64,000 nucleotides of DNA from Symbiodinium sp. CCMP2592 (GCA_905221615.1 CAJNDT010000979.1:220001-284000), one strand, 5' to 3'. Counted from the stretch's first letter, positions 1 through 13,621 are shown. Translations and numbers: made by a program. Notes: generated from the sequence alone by a model not told the origin.

Positions 1-3000
1 TGCAAGTTTGAGTCTTTCATAGTTTGACGGTTTAGGAAAATGGCTTGGGGGCTAATTAGTTCTTGTTCTGCTTCTTTTGCGTTTGCTTTGGGGTTTCAGA
101 TCACGGCGCGCGCTTCTTGAAGGAGCTTTCGGGAGCGGCGCTACGACACTCTCCCACGCCGTTTGGCAGCCGGCGTTTCCTGGGCCTGCATCTGGTTTAA
201 TGATTTTAGAAAGTTGGCGCAGCTTTTTGTGAGGGTCCTTGTGTCAAGGATCCATAATTATTCAGTGCCTGTTAGGGTACTTGGCTAAGGTGTCCTCCCC
301 CTAAGGATCATACAGAATACAGACGCTACACAGTTCTAGTGTTTGAACAAGGTTGAGGGAATCGGAGAATTCTACAGTCACAAGTTCCGCGTGCAAGGAA
401 ATGAATTCGCTTACTGCCCTTCATGTTTCCAATATCATCCCTTCAAAACCCATAAAGTCCTTCATGCAAATCAATCTCCAAGCTAGGCTTCTAAAGTTTC
501 CAACGTCTAAGGTCTGACTATTGGGTAGTGGTTCGTCCCTATATGATTCTACTATAGTGGAGCTCAAAGCTGTATTCTGACTATGAGTGCGTCTATATCA
601 AAGCACCAAACAACCCTACCGAAAACGCCACAAAGCCGCAACAGCACCATATTCACAGCATTAAGCCACCTAGGCCTTTCCATCCCCTACAGATATGCAG
701 TCGTGCCAGAGACCCAGGTTCCCAAGCGTTTGGCCGAAAACCAGCAGAAGGAGAGACTGGGGACCTCGGTTCATGGGTTTAAGGGTTCAGGGGTTTACGG
801 GTCTAGGGGTTTGGGGGTTTAGGGGTTTAGCTGTTTAGGGGTTTGGGGTTTACGGTTTCAGGGTTGAGGGTTCAGGGTGAGGGTTTATGGTTTTGGGGTT
901 GCTCTTGGGTTCTTGTGGCAGAGTTAGCATTTTATGGTTTTACGAGGGCTGCAAAAAGGCTTTTTCTAGGTTCGAAACGGGTTAGGCAGATTTTGCATTC
1001 AGCGGGAGTTTAGGGGTTTGGAGGTTTCGGGTCTGAGGCTCTTATCTGTATATATATATATATATATGACATATTCATGTTCACATCCTGAACTCTCCAC
1101 CTAAAGTGCGACGGGCCAAGCATCGTTAGTTCGATCGGCAGAGCAGCAATTTTCACTGCAGGGTTGGGGGTGTAGGGCTTTAGCGGATAGGGAGTTTAGG
1201 GGTTTAGGGTTTAGGGTTTAATACATGGTTCAGGCCTTCGCGGTTCTCAATCAGTAGCAAAAGTATCCGCAACAATAGCCCTCGCACGTGTAGTCAAGTG
1301 TATTCGAACGAGACCAATTTGAGCCATGCGCAATGATAACATCATACAGTAGTCGGAAGAGTTGTCATAACAGCAATACTAATTTCATAATAGTGTATTT
1401 AAATTAATAGTAAAATGTCAGTAAGTAATCTATCAGTAGCAAAGAGAGCTTCATTATCCTACAGCCAGGAGCAACTTCGGATCCGCTGGTCTTTCTACTG
1501 GCTTGTCCGGAAGATGCTGATCCTGGATCCAGGCGGGTTTTACGGCTTGTGCTTTTGGGGTGGCGGAATTTGAGAATTTCCAGGTTGTTTAGAGTTAAGT
1601 CATGCAGGGGTCTTTGTATTTCGCATTGGAATTTCCTTCCCCCCACCCCAATCGTCGCGGTATTTTGTCCCCCCAAAGCCATAGTAAAGCTGGCCTGAAG
1701 GTTCAGCGTGGGCTGTTTCCCTGCCCCCGGCTTGAACTCCTAACACCCACGCCACGCGCACAATGTCAGAGCATCCGACAGCCCACAGTTATGCAGTACA
1801 CCTGAACCCACAAACCCCTAGCACCAAACACTAGACCCCTAAACTCTTAGCTCTACACCCTGAGCCCGAGCTGATGTGCTTGAGCCCGAAATGTCCGAGC
1901 CCAAGCCATCCTCCGGACATCCGAAGCAGCCTTTAGCCGCTATTTGATTTTGATTCCGAAGTTGCCCCTTCGGTTCGGGATAGTGTCTTGATCTGGGGGG
2001 TTACGGAGTAGGCTGATGGTAGAGTTACATGAGTACCTGCTTGGTTACGACTGATATGATGTCCGGTACCAAAGCAATCTGCTCTTAGGTAGGGTTAAAG
2101 CTTCCCGACAGGACGGTTTCAGGTTTTGTGCCTGGAGTTAGTGGGCAATGTAATGAGAACCAGACCTTAGCCCTCCAGCAACAGTAGGATCCATAGGAAA
2201 AACTCAGTAAAGACGCAGGGTGTCTTAATCAGGTTCCTATTTTAACACTGTTACCCTTGCTCTGGCCCTTGCCAGGCAGCAACTAAGGATTGTTCTGTAA
2301 ATTGGGCCATTTCGAGTCCCGAAGAGTACATCACGCTTGGAATACAGGCACTGCTAACCCTACCCTAAACCCTTAACCCTGTTTAGGGTTCCTCCTGAGC
2401 CCGAAGCCTGAGGCAAACGCATTCGCCCAGCGCGGGCTCTGAAGCTGCTGGAGTCCTCATAGCCATTGGCTTTCGAGCTGAAGCATGAGGGTAGGGTTTA
2501 GGGTGTAGGGTTTAGGATGTAGGGTTTAGGGGCATTGAGGGTTTCGGGGTTCAGGGTTTAGGGGCAGTTAGGGTTTAACTAGAGTCTAGGGGCGTTTAGG
2601 CTTTAGGGGTTCAGGGTCTAGGGTTTAGGGTGTAGGGGACAGGGTTTAGGGGAGCTGCAAAGCATCCAATGCACCCTAAGGAATCTTTGTATCGCTCGCA
2701 CGGTTTCTCCACTGTTACACAGTCCAGACGAATAAGCTCTGCACCGTAAGCCCTAAACCCGGAAGGCTGGACCTTAGACCCTGAATCCTGAAGTGTAATT
2801 CCTACCCGAAACCTGTTCCACGTATGTTGCATCTTTTACAGCGGAGATGTGTTCAAGGTACCAAAGTAGCCTGTGCCCGATGTTTCGCTCTCTGTAGCAA
2901 GGCTATTCCAGCAAGGGCCCAAAAGCCCAGATCCTAAATTTTAGACCCCCTGCCGCCAAGTCGCGGGAGACAGTTTGAATCGCAGCCGTCCGCATCAACA

Positions 3001-6000
3001 GGCTTGCGGTGGCAGTGCTAACGACAGGGAGACTGGTGGCCTGCTGTCCGCGTGTGCATTCCGGGGGAGGAGGAGGCGCGGTGAAGACGAAGATCGTATT
3101 TGCAAAGATCGTGTAGAAGATGGTGTCATGGTGCAGGTTGCTGTCGTTAATGATGGTGAGGCTTCTGATGTTAGCATACATGCTGCGTCCGATGACGAGG
3201 ATGCTTGTTATGTGGATGCTGCGGGTTTTTCTGTTCGAGATTGCATACATGAAAATATCATCACCGCCTCAGCCGAAAATTGGGGCAGGCAATAAAGTTT
3301 GATTCGTGCACACACTCCGTTTATGCTCTCTGTTCTCACTTGTGTCCAATCTTACTCGTTGAATCGGTTCAGGCCTTGATGGCTCATGCATACTGAATTT
3401 GCGCATCGCCACCTCCGCATCTTGGACATCTGCTGACATGTTTCTTCCATTCACAAGTTTAGGTTATACATCATATCGGGTAGTTGAATCAACTTACATG
3501 GCCTGGGCTGTCGAAGACTCGGTTCGGTTCGGATTCGGGCCCCAAACAACTCGGTACACACGCACATATGTATATGCTTACATGCCACCTCACATGATGC
3601 TAGGTGTGTACGTGCAGCCACATGCATACCTACATGCACAGGTGCACATCAAGTCGGAGAGTTTCTTTCACGCATCACGAAGTCAGAGTGACTTTCGTCC
3701 GTGCAGAGTATATAATACTTCCTTCGGATGCACAGCACGGGCAGCGGCTGTTGAGTCCGTGGATAATGCCAGCTCAAGGGTGGTTGTCAAAAAACAACGT
3801 CCCATTGAATTTCAGAGTGTAGAGGGTGTGCGATTTAGTGCTGAGTGTTTCTAGACAAGCCGTTACGGGTTGACAGTCTAGACTTCGGGAGTGTTTGTCG
3901 CAGCAAATGTCGAGAGAGGCACCATCGTCTAGACAACCACCCATGTCAAAGTTAGCGGGATCTCCGGGACCAAACATGAAAATACTAGAGCAAGGAAACA
4001 GGCCCTCTAAACCCTAAGCTCGGAGCCCTTAAGCCAGCAATGCAAAGAAGAGGTTTCAGATGCGGAAGTAAACTGACAGCCAGTGCCTTCCGAAGGGATC
4101 GCTATGATCGTCCCCTTAAGGTCACTGACAGTAGTCCGTCGAAACCAGTCCTCGATTCCCTGCTATGAGCCAGAGACTTTTCTGATGGCCTAAATACCGA
4201 AGCTTGAACACTGAAGCCGCGATGCGATGGTAGGTTTGTAATGTGCGGTTTTGTCAGGCACTGGGCTGAAAGGATTATCTTCTTGGCCGCTGTCTAGGAT
4301 CTACATAGGTTTCCTTTTCTATGCTCGGTATAAAAGGCGGTGGCAGGATTCGTTGTTAGAGGACTATGGTCTCCTGCCTGTGACCCATTCGTAGGGCCGC
4401 CCAGTCAACCCACCGTCTGGCCCCCGAAATGGGAGGGGAGGTCACAGCCTTCTCTACTAGCTTCCGCCCGAAAGCCAGAACCCTAAACCTAAACCCTCAA
4501 CTGTCCCTAAGCCGCCCCTCGACCCTAAACGCAGTTTCTTGCGGGACTTGGGGAAGCCCCAGGAATTCGAGACGCCCTGCGAGTGTACAGGGACAGACAG
4601 GGAGTTGCCAAGTTCGAATCAAGCCTTGTGCAGGGTTCAGTGCTTGGGGTTCATGCTTTCGGGTCGAGGGTTTAGGTTTCGGGTTTAGGGTGATTTTCCA
4701 GGTTTGCAGTTCAGGGTTTAGGGTCAGGCTTAAGGCATTGAGAATTTCGCAAAGCCTGCGAAGTAACTCGAAGTCTTACTCGTCCTGCCTTCATATGGTG
4801 TTTGTTGCTAGCTTCCTTGTCCGTGCATATCACGTTTTGCATTCGCTATTGTTTACATTTCCCAGTGTTGCACTTTCCGTCGTATGCAAGCTTGGCGGGG
4901 TTTGGCTGGATGTTGGGGTCTACGGGGTTTGGGGCGTTTCATTTCAACCGCACGGAGGCAGTCCTCAGACCTCGAGCTTGAGTGAGTTTCAAGATCCAGG
5001 GTTAGGTTCGTGTTTCCTTAATCCAACTGCAACTAATGGTGGGGACCCTTAGGGGGGTTGGGGGGAGCTGGGTAGGGGATTATACTTCCTTACATAGGCT
5101 TTATTAAGCCCGTATGAGAGGTATTATGACCCCCCCCCCACCCCCTACCCCCCCGAGCCCAAGTAGTTTTGACAGGGTGGCCGCCTACGCGGCCGGGCCA
5201 CCACCAAACTTGGTCGGGGCCTCGGGTTTCAGGCTCAAGGCGAGGTTGTCCCCGCCGTGGGCTTCCAGATTCCTAGGGTGGTCCTTTGGGGATTTCGAGG
5301 TGAACATTAAGCTCTAAACCCTCAAAACTACGGACTCTGGACACTAAAGCCTTAAACCCTAGACTCTAAACTGCAAGCCCTGCGTGGCCATTTTGGGGGG
5401 ACCAAAGTAAAGGGTGGAAGGCTGGACTCTGAACCCTACGCCCAACCCTGAACTCTGAATGCCGTCGGGTTGATGCCAGTACGGTTGAGGATCTGCGACC
5501 GTAGCGCGACGCGCTCACCCCAAACCCTTTTCTCTGAACGCCAGGTTCAGGGATGGCAGCAGGTGCTGGAATTCCAACGTCCCATGGTCTGAAGCACAGA
5601 AACAAACCCTAAGCCCACAGCCCAAACCCGAACTATACCCAAAGTGGTTTAAGCCTCAGGGTCTAGGGGAAATCCTAACCATGGATCATATCCCAACACC
5701 CGAGTTTCTGGAATGCCCCTCGGTTAGGTCCTAGTTCCTTGTGAGGCGGTCGGCTTCACTCACACCGGTGACCTCTTCAATCCAGACCCGGACGGCAACA
5801 GGCAGACAGAATTGTTGATGGACCAACTTCTGCACTGTTCACTCAAGATGCTATACAGCTCCTGAAGTTTATTCTTCGCACTTGCAGGTTTGGGTCCATC
5901 AGGAGCCCAGAGACCCCCCACCGCTAATTAACCAAGCAACATACCCGACAACAAGAATAAAGAGGGTCCTCAAGGCTAGGTAGGCACTTGGGGTATTTTG

Positions 6001-9000
6001 CATTTTCTCTTGCGGGGCTTAAGAGGATATTATTTGCGGGCATTTTCAGGCCAGCCAAGACTTGAGGCGGACCCCTTGATTGAGATGTTTTGGAGTCTCT
6101 GGTTTCAGGGCTTCAGACTTCGCGGGTGCCTAGACGAAGACAAGCTGCTAGCCTCAAGTCATCCCAAAACCTCAAGCCCTAAACCCCAACCCCGAAACCT
6201 TAAAGCCCCAAACCATCCTTGACCCTCAAAGCCCCGACTCTGCATTTTGTGGAGTTGTCGGGTCCTCGTTTAGGGAGGGACCTCGTTTCCTTGGGTCTGA
6301 CGTACGGTCTGCGTGAAAGTTGCAACCCGGGTCGGTCTAGGGCAAGTTGAAACACGAGCCCCCTCTCTGCGAAGCCCATTGGATGCATCGGGATGGTCTG
6401 GATTTGTTCGTATGATGTTGAGTCGGATGTCAGGTACGTGAATCCGCTGTCGAGATCTGTCCTGCACTCGGCATCCATGGTGTGGTTTGAATCATCGGGT
6501 GAGAGCAAGAATAGTACATCCTAAGACTTAAGACCTAGGCGCGCACATCCTAAGGTCCTAAGAGCATCTGCGACTCACTATTCTACTCTACATCTGTCCA
6601 TCGACCTGTTCATGATCTCCTCATCTTTGAGTTTCCAGCTTTCGGCCTATCTTTCATTTCTATCAATTGCGCACCTAGACAGGCAAGGCATGCATCGTCG
6701 AATGCCTGCCTACATATGAGCCATGTACGTATGCGCGACATCTGTAATTGATGTACCTTGATGGCTCAGAGCTCGCTCATAATGTGCTGAAGCCTTGGCC
6801 TAAAGACCCTCAGACGTTTCATAAGCTCTATGACTCCATGCCTCAATGCCATCTTCAGAACGAAAGGCATCGAGTCTAGTGTTCGCAGAATAGCTGAGCA
6901 GGTACCACGTAACGTCGTTAGAAAGTGGTAGGTGTTCACACAGATGGGTCAGTGTTCCTGGGCCAGTGAACTCGGCACCTGGGTGAGTCACTCGGGGTGT
7001 ATGTAGTATGTGCGCGTCACTTATCCCGAACCCCCCTGAAATCCGAAGACCCTAAACCCTGACCCTAAGCCCTTAGCCCAAAGCATTGTCTGAGGCGAGC
7101 TCCCCGGCTATGGCCACCTTCAGCCGTACAGCTTGGAACTTGGGTTTCACGCCTCTGGTTTAGGGTCTTAGGGGCTTGGGGTTAGGGTTTAGGGTTTAGG
7201 GTCTTCGGGGCTTGGAGTTTGGCATTTCGGATCTTAGGGGTTTATAGGGATGTGTGCGGTTTGTCGGGCTTTCAGACGGCTTGGTTGGATTGTTGAGTGT
7301 TTGGGGGGCATGTTAGTAGGGCGCTGGATGGCGCTGGCTGTGGAGTGGTTTGGGTTTGGCTTTTGGTTCGGGGCCGACATCTACAAGCACAGCTCTGAAT
7401 TTCGGGATTCTGTGTAAAACCGTTGAGGGTTTCGCGTTCAGGGTTTAGGAGATTTTGGGATTGCATGACACCGCCCCCAAACCCCGAGACCCTAACCCCA
7501 AACTCCTGAGCCCCAAGCCCGACGTCAGAATCCAAAATCCTATTTTGCGGTTTAGGGTTCAGGGTTTATGGTTTAGAGTCATCCTCCAACAGCATGTGTG
7601 CTAGACCCTCGGAACCTAATTAATCAAGCACAACATCAAGCCACAAGTCCCGAAACCCAGAGTCTCAAGTTCCTGTTCTAAGCCGACCCTACACCCTCAA
7701 TCGAAAAGTCTCTTTAGGAATTATTTTTGGCATTTTTGTTCATAGCTTCACTCCTCTCTGACATACGATTGCCGAGGTTCGTATTGGCATCCATTAACCC
7801 AAGAGAATGTTAAGCACATTATCTTTTATTAAGGTTCTATTGGCGGTATAGAACCCTAAACCCTCAACCCCCGCACCGTGCGAGTCAGACGTTAGCTTGC
7901 CCAGACCAGTGGCGTACTGCACAGCACATCACGGCTGCCGGGAACTTGGGGGTTCGGGCAGTTTACCGTGTTTATGGGGTTTGTTCCGGGTCCGACAGTA
8001 TTTGCTCATTTTCGGTTTTTGTTTACCATGTTTTTAAGTAGTTTCAGGGTTTAGGGGTTTCGGGTTTAAGGGTTTGGGGTTTAGGGAGGGCTTGGGGTCA
8101 GCGGTTTGTATTTCAGGGCTTTCCATTTCAGCGTGTTTGATAAGCGGTTCACTATGTGGTTTGAGCCTTCGGCTTCAAGTGTTGGGACACGCTTTCGGGT
8201 TAAACCAAGCCCAAAACTTCATGAATGCTCTAGCACGATTATGAACTCAGGCTAACCCTGGGTCCTAACACAGTGGGCTGCCTCTGCTTTGCACAAGCTT
8301 ATATACTACTTTTTGTGCTCCATAGCGCAAAACCAAAGGCAGACCTAGCCCAAGGACAGGTGGTGCCGGCTTCCCAAAGAATGCCTACGACCATGGGCAG
8401 CAGTCGCTCAGAGGTCGGGTCTTCGGGGTATAAAGGGCTAAGTTTATGGTCGTGCTACTGCCAACAAAAGTTATTTCAAAGGTTGCTGGACAATTAGCAG
8501 GATAATAATGTAAGTAGTCATAAGCATGCTAAATAGTATAAAAGGCGTAAGCCAAGCTTTCAAGGGTTTGTTCGGGTTAAGGACCCCTGAATACAGATAC
8601 CAACACTTCTGAGACATACATAGTAAAACAAAATCAGCATAAAGCTCTAATGCACCTTTGCAAATGCACTTTCCGTTGCCTGGGTATTTCATTCAAATAC
8701 CAAGTAGCTAGTGTTGTGGGCGCCTTCGGGTAGTCTACGTACTGTATGCTATTGAGAGCATTTATGTATCAGATGATGTAATAGGTCCCACGTCGCTTCA
8801 GGGTTGGGTTTGAAACATTGAGAACAGAAGGAAATCTAATTCTGAATGGCTTGTCAGGCATTTGAGATTCTTCCACAGCTGCGGTGTCCCTAGTGCTCAT
8901 CACGTACCCTTTTATGGAGCTGCCAGGGTGGGTTCGTTTTAGGCACCAAGTCTGTCGCGAAACTGCGAAGACCTCGGGCTGGCGCCAGGCACCCACCTTC

Positions 9001-9035
9001 CTGGGTATCAAGGCTTCGTGCGGGCTCCTCAGGAT
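1..9035. other. Non-coding region with scattered degenerate telomere-like heptamers
   Basis: I see no recognisable gene. Runs of TTTAGGG-like heptamers on the + strand lie near 770-900, 1150-1220, 2485-2650, 4660-4720, 7155-7215 and 8045-8090. Runs of the complementary CCCTAAA type lie near 1800-1860, 2355-2380, 4480-4530, 5310-5370, 6165-6230, 7030-7080 and 7855-7875. An AT dinucleotide tract is at 1048-1068, and ACAT-type simple sequence is near 3540-3640. Open frames here are short, usually lack ATG and often translate the heptamers into low-complexity peptides. A possible inverted-repeat element at 3778-3942 is listed separately. Confidence 0.75.
3778..3942. repeat. Possible diverged member of the GGGTGGTTGTC inverted-repeat family
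   Basis: GGGTGGTTGTC at the left end is matched by its reverse complement GACAACCACCC at the right end, about 165 bp apart. The same terminal sequence bounds better-preserved elements at 19704, 24920 and 55394. The interior shows no clear similarity to them by eye, so this could be a chance pairing or a longer diverged relative. Confidence 0.3.
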
Positions 9036-9138
9036 ACCCTCAAACCCTAAACCCTGAACCCTAAACCCTAAACCCCTGAACCCCAAACCCTGAACCTTGA
9101 ACCCTAAACCCTAAATCCTAAACCCTAAACCCTAAACC
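9036..9138 (-). repeat. Telomere-like CCCTAAA block
   Basis: About 100 bp made almost entirely of CCCTAAA and one-base variants (CCCTGAA, CCCCAAA, CCTTGAA, CCTAAAT) on the + strand, so the G-rich strand is minus. This is one of the cleaner interstitial blocks in the window. The variants show it is a drifted interstitial array, not an active chromosome end. Confidence 0.85.
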
Positions 9139-11561
9139 GCCAGGATCACAGTCCGGCAAAGCAAAATCTGCTAAGTCCTAAGCACAACCCCGGTAACCAC
9201 ACAGACATGAAGCTCCAAGCCCTGGGTCACCCTAACGCTTGACCACTTGTTTTAAAACACGTTCATGAAGAACGCCTTCTAATTAGATTGTTTATCCGCT
9301 GCTACCACATCACCTCCCGGACAGGGACACCCGCAAACCAGCCTGGGTTCGCTTCAGCACAAAGCGAATCGGAGCGAATTCGCGAAATACGACGCAAAGA
9401 CGCCGGGTTCCATGACTGGAGCTGGTGTTCAAGCAAAGCTGCTCCCGTCTCTGCATGTTTTGAGAACGAAAATGTTGCAGATGACTTTCTTACGAATAGG
9501 ACAATGCAATACATCGCACGTACCAACCTTATGCAACCCGAAGCATTACCGTATACACTGCCTTATCTGCACTAGAACCCTGCAGGGTTCGGGAAGGGTT
9601 TAAATGGCTTAGGGTCTCTTGGTTTAGGGTTTAGGGAGCCCTCTAAGTGTTTGGGGTTGGCGGACTCTGCGGTTTCACCGAAGATAAGGGTCTCGGAAGA
9701 TTGGTTTCCACCTCGTAGTGGGGTATTGGGGTTGGGTTAAGAGTTTCTTTTGACGATCTCCTTCTTAGGCCCCCGTATACTTGTATACTTATACGCTACT
9801 CTACAATAGAAGCCCGTGGGCTTATCGCATGATGTCACGAAGGCGACGAATGCCAAAGCTGCTGCAGTTCAAGACATAATTACAGTTCTATATCTTAGGG
9901 TTCCCTACGCAAGTTACTCTAGTGCCTTACCCTGATTGTGACTGATTTATCATGTGCCAAGTCTAAGCCGCAAATCCTCAAGCCCACAAAGTCACAACCC
10001 AGAAACCCTTCGCCCTGAACTCTCAGCTTTCCTCTCACTAAACCCCAAGCCCTAAACCCTGAACCCTGAATTCTGAGCACCCTAAACCCTAAATGCTGTC
10101 AAACCCTAAATAACCGAAGCCCTATACCCACACGGTTTGCAAGCTCAGGCCTGGATTTACAACGGACAACGTGGTCGCGCCCCTAACTCGGGGTAGGGGT
10201 CCGGACTGCGACTCATGGGCAAGTTTTGGGTATAGGGTCACAGTAGAAATCATCACAAACCCGGTAGTTTTGACGAGTCTAACCAGCGTCAGACCAGTTC
10301 TCTTTTCGTTTTGAGGCGCTTGAGGCGAAGGGGTTTCTAATCACGGGTAATGACCTAGGCTTAAGATCCACACATATAAGTTTGGGACTTGAGGCTGCTT
10401 GAACTAGTTACTTAGGGCTCAAGGTGGTAGCCTTCATAAGCTCTATGGGGTTTAAATCCTCCTACCATACTTTAACAGGTTACCGCGCAGCCCTGAACCC
10501 TGAACCCTAAACCCTACCCCTCTTTGAAGCAGGATACCTACAAGAATTTCAGAGATCTAGTGGACCATGGGTACTCCAACTCCGGAGGCTCTCCAAATGC
10601 TCGGCTTGCCGAGAGTGCCCCTTTATTGGTTTTAGTAGAAGTGCCGAGGTACTACTGAGACTTTCTGTTTAGGTTTAGTAGGGTTTTGCGGGATACCTTA
10701 CTATATATATATATATATATATATATGACCAGGAGCTCTACGGATTAGCATTGTTCATTATTCGGCCCGCTAAACAGTAAGGTTAAGGATGGTTGAGGGT
10801 TTGTCGTTAAGGCTTCCAGGTCCATGGTCTAGGAGTTTAGGGTTTCGGTTTTATCAAAACCAAAAGCTTTGTGGGGGCCTTGTATTTGTATAGCTTCTAG
10901 TACGGAATGTTGAGTGCTGCCCAAAACTAGGGTTTGAGTGGTGTATACCTTACCTTACTGGTACCACCCGTGATCTTCCTCGTAGTTGGATTGTTGTCAT
11001 GGGTGCCAAGGGAGCTGAGATATAACTAGGCGGTCTGAATAGAAATATAACTAGGCAGTCTGAATAAAGAGTCATGGCACCCCCTTCAACAAACCGCACA
11101 GAATTAGATTATAGTGTGCCCAGAAACATTCAGGCCCACACATTATTTGCGCAGCGCAAGGCAAGAGCTTCAGCCTCTTATCTCCCCCTCCTTCCCCCAA
11201 GAGCCCAAGTCCCTTCAATTAAGATTGAACGAAACATAGATGGTTTCATCATATTGTTGTAGATAATATAAAGGTTGAAGATAAGTTATCGTCTCCCCTA
11301 GTAGTCCCTTTTGTCGCTATAGTATGTTACAGTACCTCAAAGCCCCATATTGCATTTTCTTCATGCAGTGTGGTAGGAGGCCACCCAAGCCCCGGGCCCC
11401 CAAGCCCCAACCAACCCGAAACCCTAGCCCTAAACATGTGGCTCCCTAAGCCCTCAATGACGCGAACTTGCCTTTGTGGGGTGCCTGGTCCGCGCCAGTC
11501 CCTCGGCAAGTCCATCAGCAGAGCCTCGCTTGCCTGGGCCCGAGGGGATTCGGGGCTCCGG
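9139..11561. other. Non-coding region, no gene recognised
   Basis: It holds C-strand telomere-like heptamers near 9955-10130 and 10490-10520, an AT dinucleotide tract at 10701-10726, and a short tandem duplication near 11022-11068 in which the core ATAACTAGGC-GTCTGAATA is repeated with one change. Open frames are below 100 codons and look like chance. Confidence 0.7.
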
Positions 11562-11756
11562 ATTTAGGTTTTGGGTTTAGGGGTTTGGATTTAGGGTTTA
11601 GGGTTTAGCGGTTTGGGTTTAGGGTTTTGGGTTTAGGGCTGAGGATTTAGGGTTTAGGGTTTAGGGTTGAGGGGTTTGGGTTTAGGGTTTAGGGGTTTGG
11701 GTTTAGGGCGAAGGATTTAGGGTTTGTGCGGTCTGGGGTTTGGGGGTTTAGGGTTG
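11562..11756 (+). repeat. Telomere-like TTTAGGG block
   Basis: About 195 bp of GGTTTAGGG-type heptamers with frequent insertions (GGGGTTTGGG, GGGCTGAGGATTTAGGG). The segment GGGTTTAGGG-CGAAGGATTTAGGG nearly repeats GGGTTTAGGG-CTGAGGATTTAGGG about 70 bp earlier, which suggests local duplication as well as point drift. Confidence 0.85.
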
Positions 11757-12400
11757 ATTCAAGGATATGGGAGCTGACTATGCGTGGGATCACTTGTTTA
11801 TGAATTATGATTGATGGTGGGTTTGTACAACCCGTCTTGGCCTTTGAGCCTTGACCTTTGATAGATGTTTACGTAGACACATACGGGTATACACATCCAA
11901 AGTTACGCGCCTGCACAATACAGTATATATCTGTGTCGTGGGATGTACATACACGCGTACACACACACACAGGTACATGTATATATCGCTTTCGGCGGCA
12001 CAAGGTCCAAGTCGGACGTAGCCTATAGCATGCACTAATTACACGACTGTGAGGGCACCACAACCTGGAGCAGAAATCTCGTCCGAGTGTGCACTCAGGC
12101 AGGGCAACCGCACTGCAAACGGGCAGTTGGCGCAAGGGGATACAACCGGCAGACCTTCGGCCCAAAAGCCGTCCCCAAGCACACAAAGACCCATTACAAA
12201 ACTCAAACCCAAAAAAAGACCCGGCCAGCAGGCAATAATCTTTGCTGCTACAGGCTCCCTTAATCGGAAACCGAAACAGAATTAATCCGCCATAAAGTGC
12301 GATGCGAAGCAGGCCTACAAAATGCAGGATCGTTCCTCAAGGGTATGAATTGAGGCCATCCCTGCACAGCTACATACACTGGATGCCGAAACATGAGAAT
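11757..12400. other. Non-coding region before the 66-bp minisatellite
   Basis: Contains a TA/CA-rich simple stretch near 11885-11985 and otherwise unique-looking sequence. Minus-strand frames across it are short and unrecognised. Confidence 0.6.
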
Positions 12401-12913
12401 GTTGAACGCATAACCAAGCGTCGAAGTCCGCAGGCTGCTGGGTCGTTGGCTGCCCTCTAGGCTCCGGTTGAACGCAAAACCAAGCGTCGAAGTCCGCCGG
12501 CTGCTGGGTCGTTGGCTGCCCTCTAGGCCCCGGTTGAACACATTACCAAGCGTCGAAGTCCGCAGGCTGCTGGGTCGTTGGCTGCCCTCTAGGCTCCGGT
12601 TGAACGCATAACCAAGCGTCGAAGTCCGCAGGCTGCTGGGTCGTTGGCTGCCCTCTAGGCTCCGGTTGAACGCATAACCAAGCGTCAAAGTCCGCAGGCT
12701 GCTGGGTCGTTGGCTGCCCTCTAGGCTCCGGTTGAACGCATAACCAAGCGTCAAAGTCCGCAGGCTGCTGGGTCGTTGGCTGCCCTCTAGGCTCCGGTTG
12801 AACGCATAACCAAGCGTCGAAGTCCGCAGGCTGCTGGGTCGTTGGCTGCCCTCTAGGCTCCGGTTGAACGCATAACCAAGCGTCAAAGTCCCCAGGCTTC
12901 GGTTGAACGCATC
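12401..12913. repeat. 66-bp minisatellite, about 7.5 copies
   Basis: Copies start at 12401, 12467, 12533, 12599, 12665, 12731, 12797 and a partial one at 12863, each opening with GTTGAACGCATAACCAAGCG or a one- to two-base variant. They share a core containing CTGCTGGGTCGTTGGCTGCC. Because 66 is a multiple of three, the minus strand stays open across the whole array (frame 12260-12967), giving a 22-residue peptide repeat containing GYAFNRSLEGSQRPSSLR. I do not recognise that peptide. The open frame is more simply explained by the repeat length than by coding. Confidence 0.9.
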
Positions 12914-13533
12914 AGCGAACGACAAACTGTGCGGGCCACCGGCTCCAAGACGAACCCCGTACCCCATAAGGCATCGAAGGGGGTTCTGGGGCTACAGTTT
13001 TCCTACCAGACCTCGCTGGTGAGGCGATCTGAGCCCTTACATGTATATATACATATATACATATGTATATATTTCATGCATGCATGCATGCATGCATATA
13101 GACGGACGGACGGGCGTGCGGACAATCAGACGGACAGACGGACGGACAGACAGACCGACAACCAGACAGACAGTCATACCAAGACGAAAGAGCGGCGAAT
13201 GTTACTAAACTTGCAAAGCCAGGTAGACCACGATGTTGCAGATGCTTCTTCCAAAGACTCGATTCCGAAGTACAGTCCCTTAGCCACCGCCCTCAAGTTG
13301 GAAAGGAGATGAGGGGAGTCGAAATAGAAGGCCTTCCTGCTCTCTGTTCCAATATGTTGGCCTCCAAGACTCTAAACTCGTCCTAAAAACGTGCCATGCG
13401 CCACAAACCCCAATCCTAAACCCGAAAAACACCAAATCCCCACCAGACCCCCACCCAAAACTGAGTGCCCTGCCCCGCCCTGCCTGCCCTGCCCTGCCCA
13501 TGGACTATCGGCCACTGCGCATGAAGACGTGCT
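12914..13533. other. Simple-sequence region (CATG, GACG/GACA tetranucleotides)
   Basis: A TATACA-rich stretch near 13040-13075 runs into CATG tetranucleotides near 13075-13100, then imperfect GACG/GACA tetranucleotides to about 13170. A short CCCTG-rich run lies at 13465-13500. The frame at 12929-13312 translates these repeats and is not convincing as a gene. Confidence 0.75.
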
Positions 13534-13621
13534 AAGCCCCAAACCCTAACCCCCAAACCCTAAGCCCCAAACCCTAAGCCCCAAACCCTAAAACCCTAAA
13601 CCCTAAAGCCCTAAAGCCCTA
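13534..13621 (-). repeat. Telomere-like block with CCCCAAACCCTAAG subrepeat
   Basis: About 90 bp of C-strand telomere-like sequence. Its left half repeats a 14-bp double heptamer (CCCCAAACCCTAAG) three times before returning to CCCTAAA. This shows two variant heptamers being amplified together, as in the 28-bp array at 48313. Confidence 0.8.

Noticed and set aside
4600..4625. tRNA-like B-box (AGTTCGAATC)
   Set aside because: No cloverleaf or acceptor stem can be drawn around it. Similar matches near 967 and 1130 fail for the same reason.
5380..5402. Relict dinoflagellate spliced leader
   Set aside because: GCCATTTTGG is shared with the spliced leader I remember, but the flanking bases do not fit, so a ten-base match is not enough.
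9036..9138. True telomere or chromosome end
   Set aside because: Heptamers are degenerate and sequence continues normally on both sides, so they are interstitial.
12260..12967. 235-codon minus-strand gene over the 66-bp array
   Set aside because: The open frame is explained by repeat period; there is no recognisable domain and no independent support.
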